DNA of 64,000 bases from Rheum nobile (lineage: Eukaryota; Streptophyta; Magnoliopsida; Caryophyllales; Polygonaceae), in assembly GCA_027886185.1 (NCBI GenBank), contig WOAB01000858.1:620001-684000 (forward strand), given 5' to 3'. Below, one piece after another: positions 37,201 to 47,193 of this stretch. The translations under genes were made by a program, and so were the position numbers. The number at the start of each line of letters is the position of its first letter. The first letter of the stretch is position 1. The notes below the pieces were generated by a model that worked only from the letters and a program-made list of their open reading frames with translations, was not told the origin of the DNA and searched no databases.

Positions 37201-37678
37201 AGTAGAGGACCACCTCCGGCTATCCACTTGCAAAGGGTATGTTTTTTTCCCATTTTATTCTTTTAAATTATTTTATGAAAGTCTATGTTTTTAAAATGTT
37301 TGTTTTCATTTGCAGCGTCATGCGATGAGCCAGGCCTATCTTCAGGAGCTTATGTCTGGAGGAGGTTGTTTAGGGTGTAGGGAGCACTTTCAGCATTTGC
37401 ATGACATCCTTTTCAGTGACGTCATTCCTGTAGCTCCACCGCTTGTACGGGCTTCACAAATGCCTTCCCATGCATATAGTGCAGACGCTACTATATTTGA
37501 GAGAGCCGAATCATCTAGGATGGCGGAAGAGCGTGCAGCAGCTCAGCAGGCATCGTCTCAGCCGACCTCTTATGTTCCTCCAGTATGGGCACCGGGCGTG
37601 GGTTCGGGTGTGTCCTTAGCTAGTGCTTCCACTCCACATCTAGATGACTCATCTGATAGTGAGACGGAGAGTTCGTAG
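34239..37678 (+). pseudogene. Plant mobile domain (PMD, MAIN-like) gene carried by the MULE
   Basis: Five exons join in phase at GT-AG sites: 34239-34798, 35226-36464, 36557-36727, 36811-37236, 37316-37678. The N-terminus is acidic and Gln/Pro/Ser-rich. The PMD proper shows ERWHPETNTFHFPWGE, TLHDMLMILGLPIEG, a YARLLE|VWIWTYF exon junction and IRWMPYEGLD, as in the aminotransferase-like PMD family (PF10536; MAIN/MAIL1), whose cellular members act in silencing and genome stability and whose TE-borne members are widespread. The C-terminus is Ser-rich and acidic. Breaks: a frameshift near 34410-34430, TAG at 35622 in a repetitive Gln/Pro region, and TGA at 37042 (probably from CGA). Codon phase and splice sites are otherwise intact, so decay is recent. 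A protein of about 900 aa is inferred for the unbroken gene. Confidence 0.85.
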
Positions 37679-38100
37679 TATGACTTTTGACTTTTGTGTT
37701 TGTACGTTTTTGGAGATTGAAATTCCAGTAAATTAAGTATGACTTTTGGCTTTATTGGTTTCGTATTTAGATATTTGTTCCGTCGTTTCTAATTTGTTCC
37801 GTCGTTTCTAGTTTTAGTTCTTTGCTTATTGGTTTGTTGGATTTTCGTGCGTTATTTCTAAAAAACACATGTATATTCTTAAATTACATACACATACTAA
37901 AAACACGTACAAATTCTAAAAACACATATACATTCACCGATGGCTTAAATTACATACACATACTAAAAACACGTACAAATTCTAAAAACACATATGCATT
38001 CACTGATGGCTTACACACTTAAAAAAAATACATACACACTGGAACAAATGACATACACAACTCTTGCACTATACATATACATTCACTCAAGAGCCCAAGA
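37679..38100. other. MULE spacer with a 66-bp tandem duplication
   Basis: This is the region downstream of the PMD stop. A unit of about 66 bp (tacatacacatactaaaaac ... cattcac.gatggct) occurs twice at about 37885-38015, and a smaller duplication (gttccgtcgtttcta) lies at 37778-37811. I see no gene. Confidence 0.7.
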
Positions 38101-39010
38101 TGAACCTCCTAGGACCACGGCGTTCATGCTGATATGCTCCTTCTCCTAGCTGCATCACATAAAAACTTGAAATCCTACAAATACTAAAATATGGAGATCC
38201 CATGTTTTTCTGTGCTGCAGCCAGGAAAAAAGAGCAGATCAGCATGTACGCCATGGCCCAAGGAGGTTCGTCCTAGGACTCTTGACTTGGTCAAGAGGAA
38301 CACAAACAACCGCCGTTTCCACCTTCACTAGTGAGCTTAAACCGAACTGTCTTGTATTCATTGTAGACTCACGTCGTGTTGTGGTCATTTTCAACAGTGC
38401 GTTAAGATGGATGCGATTGCCATGTGGACATTATCCTCTTGACCGAGTCAAGAGTCCTAGGACGAACCTCCTTGGGCCATGTCGTTCATGCTGATCTGCT
38501 CTTTTTTTCTTGCTGCATCACAGAAAAACTTGAAATCCTACAAATACCGAATTTTGAAGATCCCATGTTTTTATGTGCTGCAGCGAGGAAAAAAAGAGCA
38601 GCTCAGCATGCACGACATGGCCGAAGGAGGTTCGTCCTAGGACTCTTGACTCGGTCAAGAGGATAATGACCACAACGCAATCGCATCCATCTTAACGCAC
38701 TGTTAGAAATGACCACAACATGACGTGAGTCTACAATGAATACAAGACAGTTCGGTTTAAGCTCACTAGTGAAGGTGGAAAAGGCGGTTGACTGTGTTCC
38801 TCCGGGACTGAAGTTCTGAAAATGCTAGACGACGAAACCCACGATATTGAATTCTTGTATCTGAAATAAAATATTATTTAATTAGATTCCAACGAATACT
38901 ACAACCTAATAGCGTAAATAATCAATAAAATACATATATTTATTTTTCTTACCGCGATCAAACACATCCCTTCCTCTTGGATGTGAAAGCTTGCCTCTTT
39001 GGGTGAGACA
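38101..39010 (-). ncRNA. Putative spliced long-hairpin RNA gene inside the MULE
   Basis: A minus-strand TATA box (cctataaatagg, 39038-39050) is followed about 30 bases on by a short exon, a GT-AG intron of 92 bases (38861-38952) and then a long inverted repeat. Arms at about 38300-38550 and 38562-38803 pair almost perfectly over about 240 nt, for example aaaccgaactgtcttgtatt against its complement and gacgaacctcctt against aaggaggttcgtc. Directly downstream, 38101-38290 is a second, smaller foldback that repeats the apical part of the first. There is no ORF of note. The form suits a precursor of hairpin siRNAs or a young MIRNA-like locus. An inert foldback insertion is the main alternative. 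Confidence 0.45.
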
Positions 39011-39037
39011 AGCTTGGTAGAAAGGGGACCCCGTATG

Positions 39038-39252
39038 GCCTATTTATAGGCATCTTGGGCGGCACGCTGTACAACCCATGGGCTGCACACTGTGCCGCCC
39101 ATGGGCTGTACAGCAGAGTTGTGGTGATGAAATGATATGGGCGGCACTGTGTGCCGCCCAAGATGCCTATGGGCGGCACTGTGTGCCGCCCAGTACCCTC
39201 ATGGGCTGCTCTGTGGGCCGCCCACAACGGTCCTATTTTAGCCTATAAATAC
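39038..39252. promoter_or_regulatory. Central bidirectional promoter of the MULE, built on GGGCGGC palindromes
   Basis: Five imperfect palindromes (GGGCGGCAC...GTGCCGCCC type, at about 39057-39095, 39139-39165, 39171-39193 and 39203-39222) lie between two TATA boxes that face outward: tatttatagg (39041, minus) and cctataaatac (39242, plus). The same palindromes precede the PMD and transposase promoters at the two ends of the element. Confidence 0.65.
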
Positions 39253-39323
39253 GGCCCCAAAACCCCTCGAAATACACATAATTTCCACTCCTCACAAACT
39301 TTTCTTCGGTTCTATTTAAGGTA

Positions 39324-39782
39324 ATGACGCCTTTGGTTCTCAAAGTTTACGAAAATGGGCGAATCACCTACAATCGAATGATACGCCAACGAAGTGGAAT
39401 GGACATGTTTTTTCATGGCTACAAAGGTGGCGAGGTCCGCACGTTGCGGATGGGGGATCTCGAGCCTGGAGAGGGGGGGTTGTCATTAGGTTTCTTCTTG
39501 TACTTGGCGTTATTTTACCATCTCGAGCCTGGTGACGGGGTTCCCCCTGGTCGGATTTTTTACTTTCCAGCAGGCGTGGATCCTCCACGACTCTGTGAGG
39601 TGGTACACGAGGATCAGATAGCTAAAATTATGGCTCTTTACAGACCTGGTGTTCCAGTTCCCATTTACACAGAGTCTGCACACCCGAGACGCCATATCCC
39701 CGGTCTTTTAGAAGATCCGAAATCTGTGGTGGACAACGGCAACTATGATGATGGCGGGGAGGCCGATTCGGACGGGGATTAG
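39324..39782 (+). CDS. Unrecognised 152-aa protein of the MULE
   Basis: This is an intact single-exon ORF with its own TATA box (cctataaatac) about 80 bases upstream. The protein starts MTPLVLKVYENGRITYNR, has a Gly-rich centre with two LEPG(E/D)G repeats (residues about 47-52 and 67-72) and ends in a strongly acidic tail (DDGGEADSDGD). No signal peptide, membrane segment or known catalytic motif is visible. I do not recognise the family. It is the only ORF in this element without a break, and it is transcribed away from the putative hairpin RNA from the same central promoter. By position it could be a MULE accessory protein, as mudrB is for MuDR, but I see no similarity to MURB. Confidence 0.6.
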   Translation: MTPLVLKVYENGRITYNRMIRQRSGMDMFFHGYKGGEVRTLRMGDLEPGEGGLSLGFFLYLALFYHLEPGDGVPPGRIFYFPAGVDPPRLCEVVHEDQIAKIMALYRPGVPVPIYTESAHPRRHIPGLLEDPKSVVDNGNYDDGGEADSDGD

Positions 39783-40008
39783 ATAGCTTTTTTTATGTTT
39801 CATGTTAAACTAGTGTACGCTTTAATGTTTTCGTGAACGTGTTTTTGTTAATGATTAGTAATATTGTTGTCTCGTATAGCATTTTCCCGATTTTTTTCAA
39901 TTCTCAAAAACAAATGATTAAAAACACAATATACGATCAATCTCAATCAAACTTTCACACAAAAGGAAATACAATATCATATATAAAGTCGATTACAATC
40001 CAAAAAAC
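39783..40008. other. Convergent 3' spacer between the 152-aa gene and the transposase gene
   Basis: This is about 226 bases of AT-rich DNA where the two genes converge. No separate feature is seen. Confidence 0.6.
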
Positions 40009-43000
40009 CTAGGTAAGTATGTCAGGTAGCCCATGATATGCTCGCTCCTCTACATAATTCTTGAACCTATCCTTGAAGCGCTCATGACTATCCCATCCAT
40101 CAACACTTGGATCCTTGTAAATGCGCCACTGTCTTGGAGGCGGTGGAATGGGACAATGGTCATTAACAAGCCAAATCTGTACACGTAAACAATACAGTTA
40201 TTAAAAAAATTATGAAAGAATAAGTAAATACGAGAGAGTAGGACTCCACGTACCGGTACGTAATGGTCTCTCCTGCCTACATGTGCTATCGCATAAACCT
40301 TTGTCGGAGGCTCGGCACCCGGGGGGGGCCCACAATGGAAGACATGTGTGCGGTCCGAACCATGATAAGACAACAACGGCCACTTGGTGTTCCGTTGCAA
40401 ATGCCAACCCAGTAATAGGCATTATACACCAGAAGTTTGCCGTGCACGGTGAAGGAATATAATTCAATTTCCTAACAAATTCTTCCAACGTCAACGCTTC
40501 CTCCGCAAGAATCGCTATGTAGTTCACTCCATGTGCCTGGACGTGCTTCGAAAGCCCTAACCGGACATCAATGTACTCGTCTTCTTGGCGACACAGCAAA
40601 ACGGCAAGAGAACGGAACCCACAATGACCATCACCTTTGACATTTTGAACTCCAGAAATGTAGGCGAGCATGAAATGATCAATATTCTCGTGCCCCCAGT
40701 TGAAGCCGAGATACTTGACCGGCTTGTTTGAACCCGACTTGGACTTGGTTGAAGCAGATTTTGGCTTTGCAGGTTTAGTGGCACTCCCCTTTGCTGTTGA
40801 AACTCCACTGTGAGGTCGTCCGCTAGAAGGGCATCCTTTCGATCTCGGGGATCCAACGGACGATTTCACATTGATCGTCTCTTTCTCTGCAGGCTCATCC
40901 TCCTCATCCACTCCCAGCTCCTCATCCTCCATCTTCATCTTCTGCTTCTCCTTCTTCATGTTTGCATCCACATGCTCGTCCCAACACATTTTCCTCTTCG
41001 TACCGGTCTTTCTCGCATTCATCCTAGGCCTCCCCTTCTTGGTCTCACCACGTGGCGGGTCTTGAATATCGCACGATGTAGGGTCCTTTGACTCACGCCA
41101 CTTTTCCGCCATCTTCTTCAAATCAAATCCCTCAACTGTCCCATATAAGTACTCTTCAACGAAGTCATCCACCGTGACATTGTCCGCTGTCAGTGAAACA
41201 CCATCATCGACATCAAGATCCTTAGCATCCACCCCTTCCCATCGGATCTGCTTCCAGAAAATAGCAACCTCTTCAGGCACTAACGGATAACCCGTCTCCA
41301 CGTAGACCTTAATTGTGTGTGGGCAAGGCAGCCCCAGTGTGGACCTCCACCAAAAATCAGCACATTTGTTCCCAATTTTCCCCTCCTTTGCTAACACAGC
41401 TTGGGCATACAACATCCTCAGGCATTTTTCAGAGCACTTTTCAAGGATGCGCTTGAAGAACACCTTAACCCACTCAGGGCCTTTCACTATCTCCATGGGA
41501 AAGGCAGTGCAGTTCTTGGTCATCTCATATCAGATCTTCCGATGCTGATCAACAAACATGTTGTCGATGTGCTGCACAAGTGTGTCGAACCCTCCGACGG
41601 ATGTCTCAATCATGTCCTTAAGCATAGAGTGCTGACCCTCAACCCTGAAAATAATATATTCGTATACAATTAACTAAATAAATTTTATAACCCAATTTGA
41701 TTGCAAATGTTTGTATGAAAGTTATCTGTTTGATGTTCTTGTGGCAAAATGGAGAACATCATCACACCATGCCGCAACCAACTTCTTCTTATGCTCATTA
41801 AACCAAGTTTGCTCCACATATCGCACCAAGCCTTCACTCCATATCCCCTTAAAGTGAGCAAGCCGCTCTCTGTACTCCTCCTTTGTGTGAGACCTCATCA
41901 CCCGACGAACACTTCCCGAGAATTTCTTCTCGTCAATCTTCATCGTCTTAGCATATGCCTTCACATTACGGTCTACATGGACCTGACACAAGTGATGACG
42001 AACCTTCGGAAACACCAGTTTGGCAGCCTTGATCAGTCCTAGCTCTCGATCAGACATGATGCATACGGGATTTTTCTCCCCGTACAACCACTTCAATCGT
42101 CTCAGCGCCCATGCATAGTGGTTTGTCGTCTCCCTTTCCATGAACACAAGAGCAATGCAATATGTGTAGTTGGTGTAAGTAAACCCAACAATCTGGAACA
42201 GAGGCATGCCGTACCTATAAATGCAACAAAAAAAAAATTAAAACCCGCAGAAAATACCATTATCTACACATAATACAAAAAAGACAAAGGTTTACCTGTT
42301 GGTTTTGTAGGTCGAATCCATAATGACGACATTAGGAAACATGCACAACAAATGTCGAGCGTCTGGATGAGAAATAAACAAGCACGCCAAAACCTCATTC
42401 CCATCTTCCCTCGTCTTAGTAGCAGTGTCCAACAAATAGCCTTTCTCATTCAAAAATCCCAATGACCATTGTGTCACATTCATATTGCCCAGGGATTTCA
42501 ACCTCTCCTTAGCCCTAACAGTGTACACCTGATTCCTCGAACTCGTTGCACTCGAATATTCATTCCTAAGCTGTGTAGAAATAACCTTGGGTCTTGCACC
42601 CGCCGCAGTATCAATCATCACTTTCCTACGCTGCTCCTTCGTAAGTCGGGTAGCAAATGCATGGCCGGTCAAGGTGGTAGAAAGCATATGGTTATGGGAT
42701 CCACTAACAACCGATAAGGTCCACCCAGGATCTCTAATAACATTTCCTTTCCTAAAAGTACCATGCAGCAAAAAGGGACAACCCTTCTTTTTTGACCTAG
42801 TTGTATTCACTCGTATCGGGCTGACCTTTATACCATCGACTACCACCTTCTTCTTGCCGGACCTAGGTAACCCGGATCTCTCACAATGAAGTATAATCTT
42901 TTTAGGATTTGATGATTTAGTAGTGATCACCATAAAAAGACTAAAACCTACCCTTTGCACCCAATCTCTCAATCCTTCCTTACTAGGAAATATCTCAGTA

Positions 43001-43338
43001 GTAGTAAAATGGGATGAGAAGTCGATATCTATAAATCCATCATCACTAGAATCACCCTATTTATATACAAAAATTACCACATTAGAGACTAATTAATAAT
43101 TAAATTTCTAAAAACTAATATCAATAAATTAAATATTATTTCAAAACAGTTTAATATTTCAAAGACTAAGTACATTTAAGATCTAATTATTTTATACAGT
43201 AAAAATTACAATATTACATACCTTGAAGTACTCGGGAGAAATTGGCGCCTGCAAATCACCCTCATCATCTACAGATGTGTTAGCGCTCGAAGAGGACTCC
43301 GACAATCCCCTCCAACCAGAACCGCTTGACGACGACAT
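40009..43338 (-). pseudogene. MURA-type MULE transposase fused to an OTU-type cysteine protease domain
   Basis: Five exons on the minus strand: 43222-43338, 42296-43056, 41726-42214, 40254-41644, 40009-40176, about 970 codons. After a Ser-rich start come a FAR1/MuDR-like DNA-binding region (GSHNH), the DDE transposase with first Asp in MDSTYKTN, second Asp in SDRELGL, the HHLCQVHVDRN motif and the Glu in YVEQTWF, then a SWIM-type zinc finger (CADFWWRST...CPHTI), a basic/acidic linker, and an OTU fold with catalytic Asp-Gly-His-Cys (DGHCGFRSLAVLL) and a distal His (DHYVP). OTU proteases remove ubiquitin, so the fusion could stabilise the transposase or alter chromatin (inference). Breaks: the intron 3 donor is AT instead of GT (41725), TGA at 41530-41532 and a frameshift within 40330-40400. 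The promoter with TATA (ctatataaat, about 43393) lies in the right terminal region. Confidence 0.9.
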
Positions 43339-43394
43339 TTATTATGAAAATGAGTTTCTAGATTTGGATACAATACAATACCACCATCCCTAAT

Positions 43395-43782
43395 TTATAT
43401 AGCCGGCTACACCTGTATTGGGCGGCCCTACGTGTAGCCCACATCGACCGTTGGGAGTGATACGTATACTCACTGGGCGGCACCACGTGCCGTCCATGAA
43501 CCCTGGGCGGCAGGAAGTGCCGCCTATGAACCATGTCCCCCCAAAAAACCCGGTTCACTGACCCAGTTTCTTGGGCGGCATTTCGTGCCGCCCACAACCC
43601 CGATTTCAATGAACCGGTTTTTAAAAACACATTTTTATTTATTTCAAAAAAAAATCCCTAAACTGAACCCATCATGGGCGGCTCTATGAGCCGCCCATGG
43701 AACTCGAGTTTTCTCGGCGGCATGTCGAGCCGCCCATGGGGAAGTGTGCGGCTAAAAAAAAGCGATTGCGCGGTTTTGCGCC
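43395..43782 (-). repeat. Right MULE terminal/subterminal region with GGGCGGC palindromes and transposase promoter
   Basis: This mirrors the left end. Six palindromes (about 43418, 43472, 43503, 43571, 43674 and 43713), then about 60 bp of terminal inverted repeat. The TATA box of the transposase gene sits at the inner edge. Confidence 0.8.
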
Positions 43783-44019
43783 GTTCATGTAATGACCCAC
43801 TATATCCAGCCCAATCTATATAAACAATTTTGAAAACTATTTTATATTATTAATTACCTAAGTCATAGTTATTGGGCTCATACACCGAAAAAGAAATATA
43901 AGCCCAAATCCAAATGGTAAATGGGCTTCTTAAATTCAAAGTCGGTTCAGTCGAATAACAACAAACAAATATATCTCCTTTAGGAAACCATAGTCATTAC
44001 CATGTTTCTATTTTCGCCG

Positions 44020-44021
<2 letters not shown>

Positions 44022-44081
<60 letters not shown>

Positions 44082-44094
44082 CGTGTGTGTGTGT
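44022..44094. repeat. (CT)n-(GT)n compound microsatellite
   Basis: CT runs from 44022 to 44070, then GT with one interruption to 44094. Confidence 0.95.
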
Positions 44095-44364
44095 TCTCCA
44101 TCAAACTTGTTTATTTCATTTCATTTTCACTGAATCTGATAAATGTTCATATGATAACCCACGACCCGACTTCATATCTGTATCACACCAAACGAATAAA
44201 GAGTCAATAGAGTATTAACTTCGTCGTCTTCGTTAGATCCACATTAGTTCTTGTCCACAACATGGAAAGCAAATAGCGGGGTTGATGAGGATACCTGGAA
44301 GAAGTGGTTCTGAGATCCACACTGGAAAAAAAGTAAGCTCTCTCTCTCCGTCTATTATTTGATT

Positions 44365-44550
<186 letters not shown>

Positions 44551-45113
44551 CTTTCTCTATTTCTCTCTCTCAAATTAACATATCTAGAAACTTTGACAAC
44601 AACTTATATCTCTTTCTCTTTTTCTTTGTCAGAATATCTCTCTTTAACATTTACAAATCTATATCCGAAACAAAAACTTCGACCACCTACATTCTCCTGC
44701 AAACTGAGCTTGACTTTGTATTTCTCATTTTTAACATTGAAACAACAGCAACGCCGGTGATGAGGAGATTTATGTCCGAGATTAACAATACAAACAATGA
44801 ATAAGTAGGTCGGTTTCTATGTTCAAAAACTATATACTATTATTTACATACTTGGTATTAATACATTTTGTCCTTCTTTAATAACATGCAAATACACAAC
44901 AGGGTTTAAGATCCATGGCAGATGATAGGATAACATCCAAAGCACATATCTGTTTTTTTTATCAAATGCAGTATTGATATTTAATTTGAAATGTCTTAAA
45001 TAAATCTTAGGTCACTTGAATATATGTAATATCTACATCTTCAAACATAAATATTCAGAACAATAGAAATTCACTCATACTGAATGGTAAGGTACCTTCC
45101 TTGTAGCTATTAG

Positions 45114-46350
45114 CTATGTTGTAATAGAAATTTGGAGACTAAAATTGCAATTGTTTTTCACTGCCTGATTGCATATGAGCCCTTCACCAAGACCTGAAAT
45201 GAATTTGGAGACTAAAATTGCAATTGTTTTCCACTGTCTAATTGCATATCTGCCCTTCACCAAGACCTGAAATGAAAAATGACTACAATGCTTATTAGAT
45301 ACACATAATGTAAACTTTAATTTCATTCATACTGCATGGTAACTGCTTGTAACATGTAAATTTAGATATCTTTTTATTTCATCTGGAATTATGTTTCTGA
45401 GTTAAAATAGTTATAAATTACATGATTCAAGATAAGAAATCTAAGTTGCATCTCTTGCTCTGATTGAAATTCACTCATACTGAATGGTAAGTACTTGATT
45501 TCATAAACTTTGAAAAACAGTTTATACATTTTTGTATAGTTTTTTTGTTTTGAACTGGAATTATGTTTACTGATTTCAAAAACATTGAAATTACAGGCAT
45601 CAACCCTAAACCTATGACATACATCTGTCGTCCATGTCTAAAGCTTTTACAGTAAGGTCAGGCGCAATCTATTTCATTAAATTAACATGAGTATTTTTAA
45701 TTTTTTATAATATGTTCAGTACTAATAAAGATTTGTATATTCTTCGTATAGGAGAGCTCGGATTGGACTCATAATAAACATTGGGGACAAACTTTATGTC
45801 ATTTAAAATGAGAAACATACAGGTACGTACGACCAATATCTTTAGATTTAGGTATATTCCGAGTTTCTAATGATGTTTTGCATGTAGTAATTAGTATTAT
45901 AGTTGTATCACAAACATCGACTAACCCTAAATCAAATAAATGAACACATCTAGATCTAGTTCTAAATGAATAGAATGAAACATAATCAATTGAACATTAT
46001 TCATTGTAAATACATTACCTGTTTCTTTAGATTAGTTTAAAACTTATTTTTCTCGATTGCTTTGTCTCACTTGTTAAAACATATGTCCTTCACAACAACG
46101 ATTCTATAAATACATAATAGTATTTAACAGATTAGTTTGTAATGATATTTTGCATATAGTATTTAGTATTATAGTTGTATCACAAACATCGAGTAGCCCT
46201 AAATTAAAAAACTGAAAACATCTAGATCTAGTTCTAAATGAATATAATGAAACATAATAAATCGAACATTATTCATTGCAAATACATTACCTGTTACTTT
46301 AGATGAGTTGAAACTGATTTGTCTAAAGCTTTGTCTCACAAGTTAAAACC
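45114..46350. repeat. Local tandem duplications in the Helitron interior
   Basis: An 80-bp unit (gaatttggagactaaaattg ... caccaagacctgaaat) is present twice at about 45128-45272. A unit of about 265 bp (tattatagttgtatcacaaa ... aatacattacctgtt) is present twice at about 45890-46040 and 46150-46300. No coding role is seen. The 840 bases to 47190 that follow hold nothing I recognise. Confidence 0.75.
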
Positions 46351-47193
46351 CTTTCTCCTTCACAACAACCGATTCTTGCCATCTGCTAGGTTAAAAGATC
46401 ACTTTTTCTCTGCAAACCACGTACAGGAATCCTTATGCCATCTTCTAGGTTATATAGATGTGATAATTGTTTTTATAATACTAAGTTTAAATACAATAAT
46501 AAATGATCTTCAAAATATATTTTCATATACTCGTACTTAACTTAATTTATAATATAACTATCCATATATATATATTTTGAAATCCTAAATAATATTTTTT
46601 AAATGTACAATCTTATAAACTTACAAATATATGAAACTTGTTTATTTCTGTATAGGTTTATGCAGAGAGAAATATATTTCTTCATTAGGCATATTACATT
46701 AAAGTACATTAATAAATCTACTATATAATATAATAATATACCCGATATGCTATATTCTTTTCAAACTTAACATATAAAGTAATATATGGAACATATATAT
46801 TGCCTTATTTGTTTAGACTTAGATCCTTAAATACTATTTCGCAGTTTACCAACATAAACTAATCATTAACAAATATTGTTTTCCTTTACATGGTTTTGAA
46901 AGCAAGCTGATGTCTGCTTTATGAAATAATACATGTCTTTGCAAACAATCAGTAATATTATTCAACTTATGGACATATTATGTTAAAAAATACATTCACT
47001 TCATACTGAAATATTTTATAACCAAATAGACCATTCATAATTATTTAAATATCAATATAAAAATGTTAATCGGATTAAATAAAATGTATTTCATAAATAA
47101 ACTGACAATAACTTCTAATAAAACCGAAATAGCATAGAAAATTCTAAATTACTTGAAATTGAAAAACATAAAAAACATGCAAAAATCTAAAAT

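Larger units (their letters stand above)
33776..43782. mobile_element. Mutator-like element (MULE), 10.0 kb, with PMD and transposase-OTU genes
   Basis: Both ends align as inverted repeats: left ccgcgcattcgattttttttag (33787 onward) and, on the minus strand from the right end, ccgcgcaatcgcttttttttag, followed by agccgcgcacttcc / agccgcacacttcc and GGGCGGC palindromes. A degenerate 9-bp target duplication (attcattta at 33767-33775 and gttcatgta at 43783-43791, 7 of 9 matching) fits the Mutator superfamily. Cargo: PMD gene (+), long-hairpin transcript (-), unknown 152-aa gene (+), MURA-type transposase (-). Confidence 0.9.

Noticed and set aside
45128..46300. Repeats considered as a CRISPR-like or regulatory array
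   Set aside because: There are only two copies of each unit, with no regular spacers, and the DNA is eukaryotic. They are simple tandem duplications.
46727..46760. Possible + strand Helitron start (TCTACTATATAATATAATAA)
   Set aside because: AT-rich chance match without the internal box, and there is no + strand 3' hairpin-CTAG end downstream.
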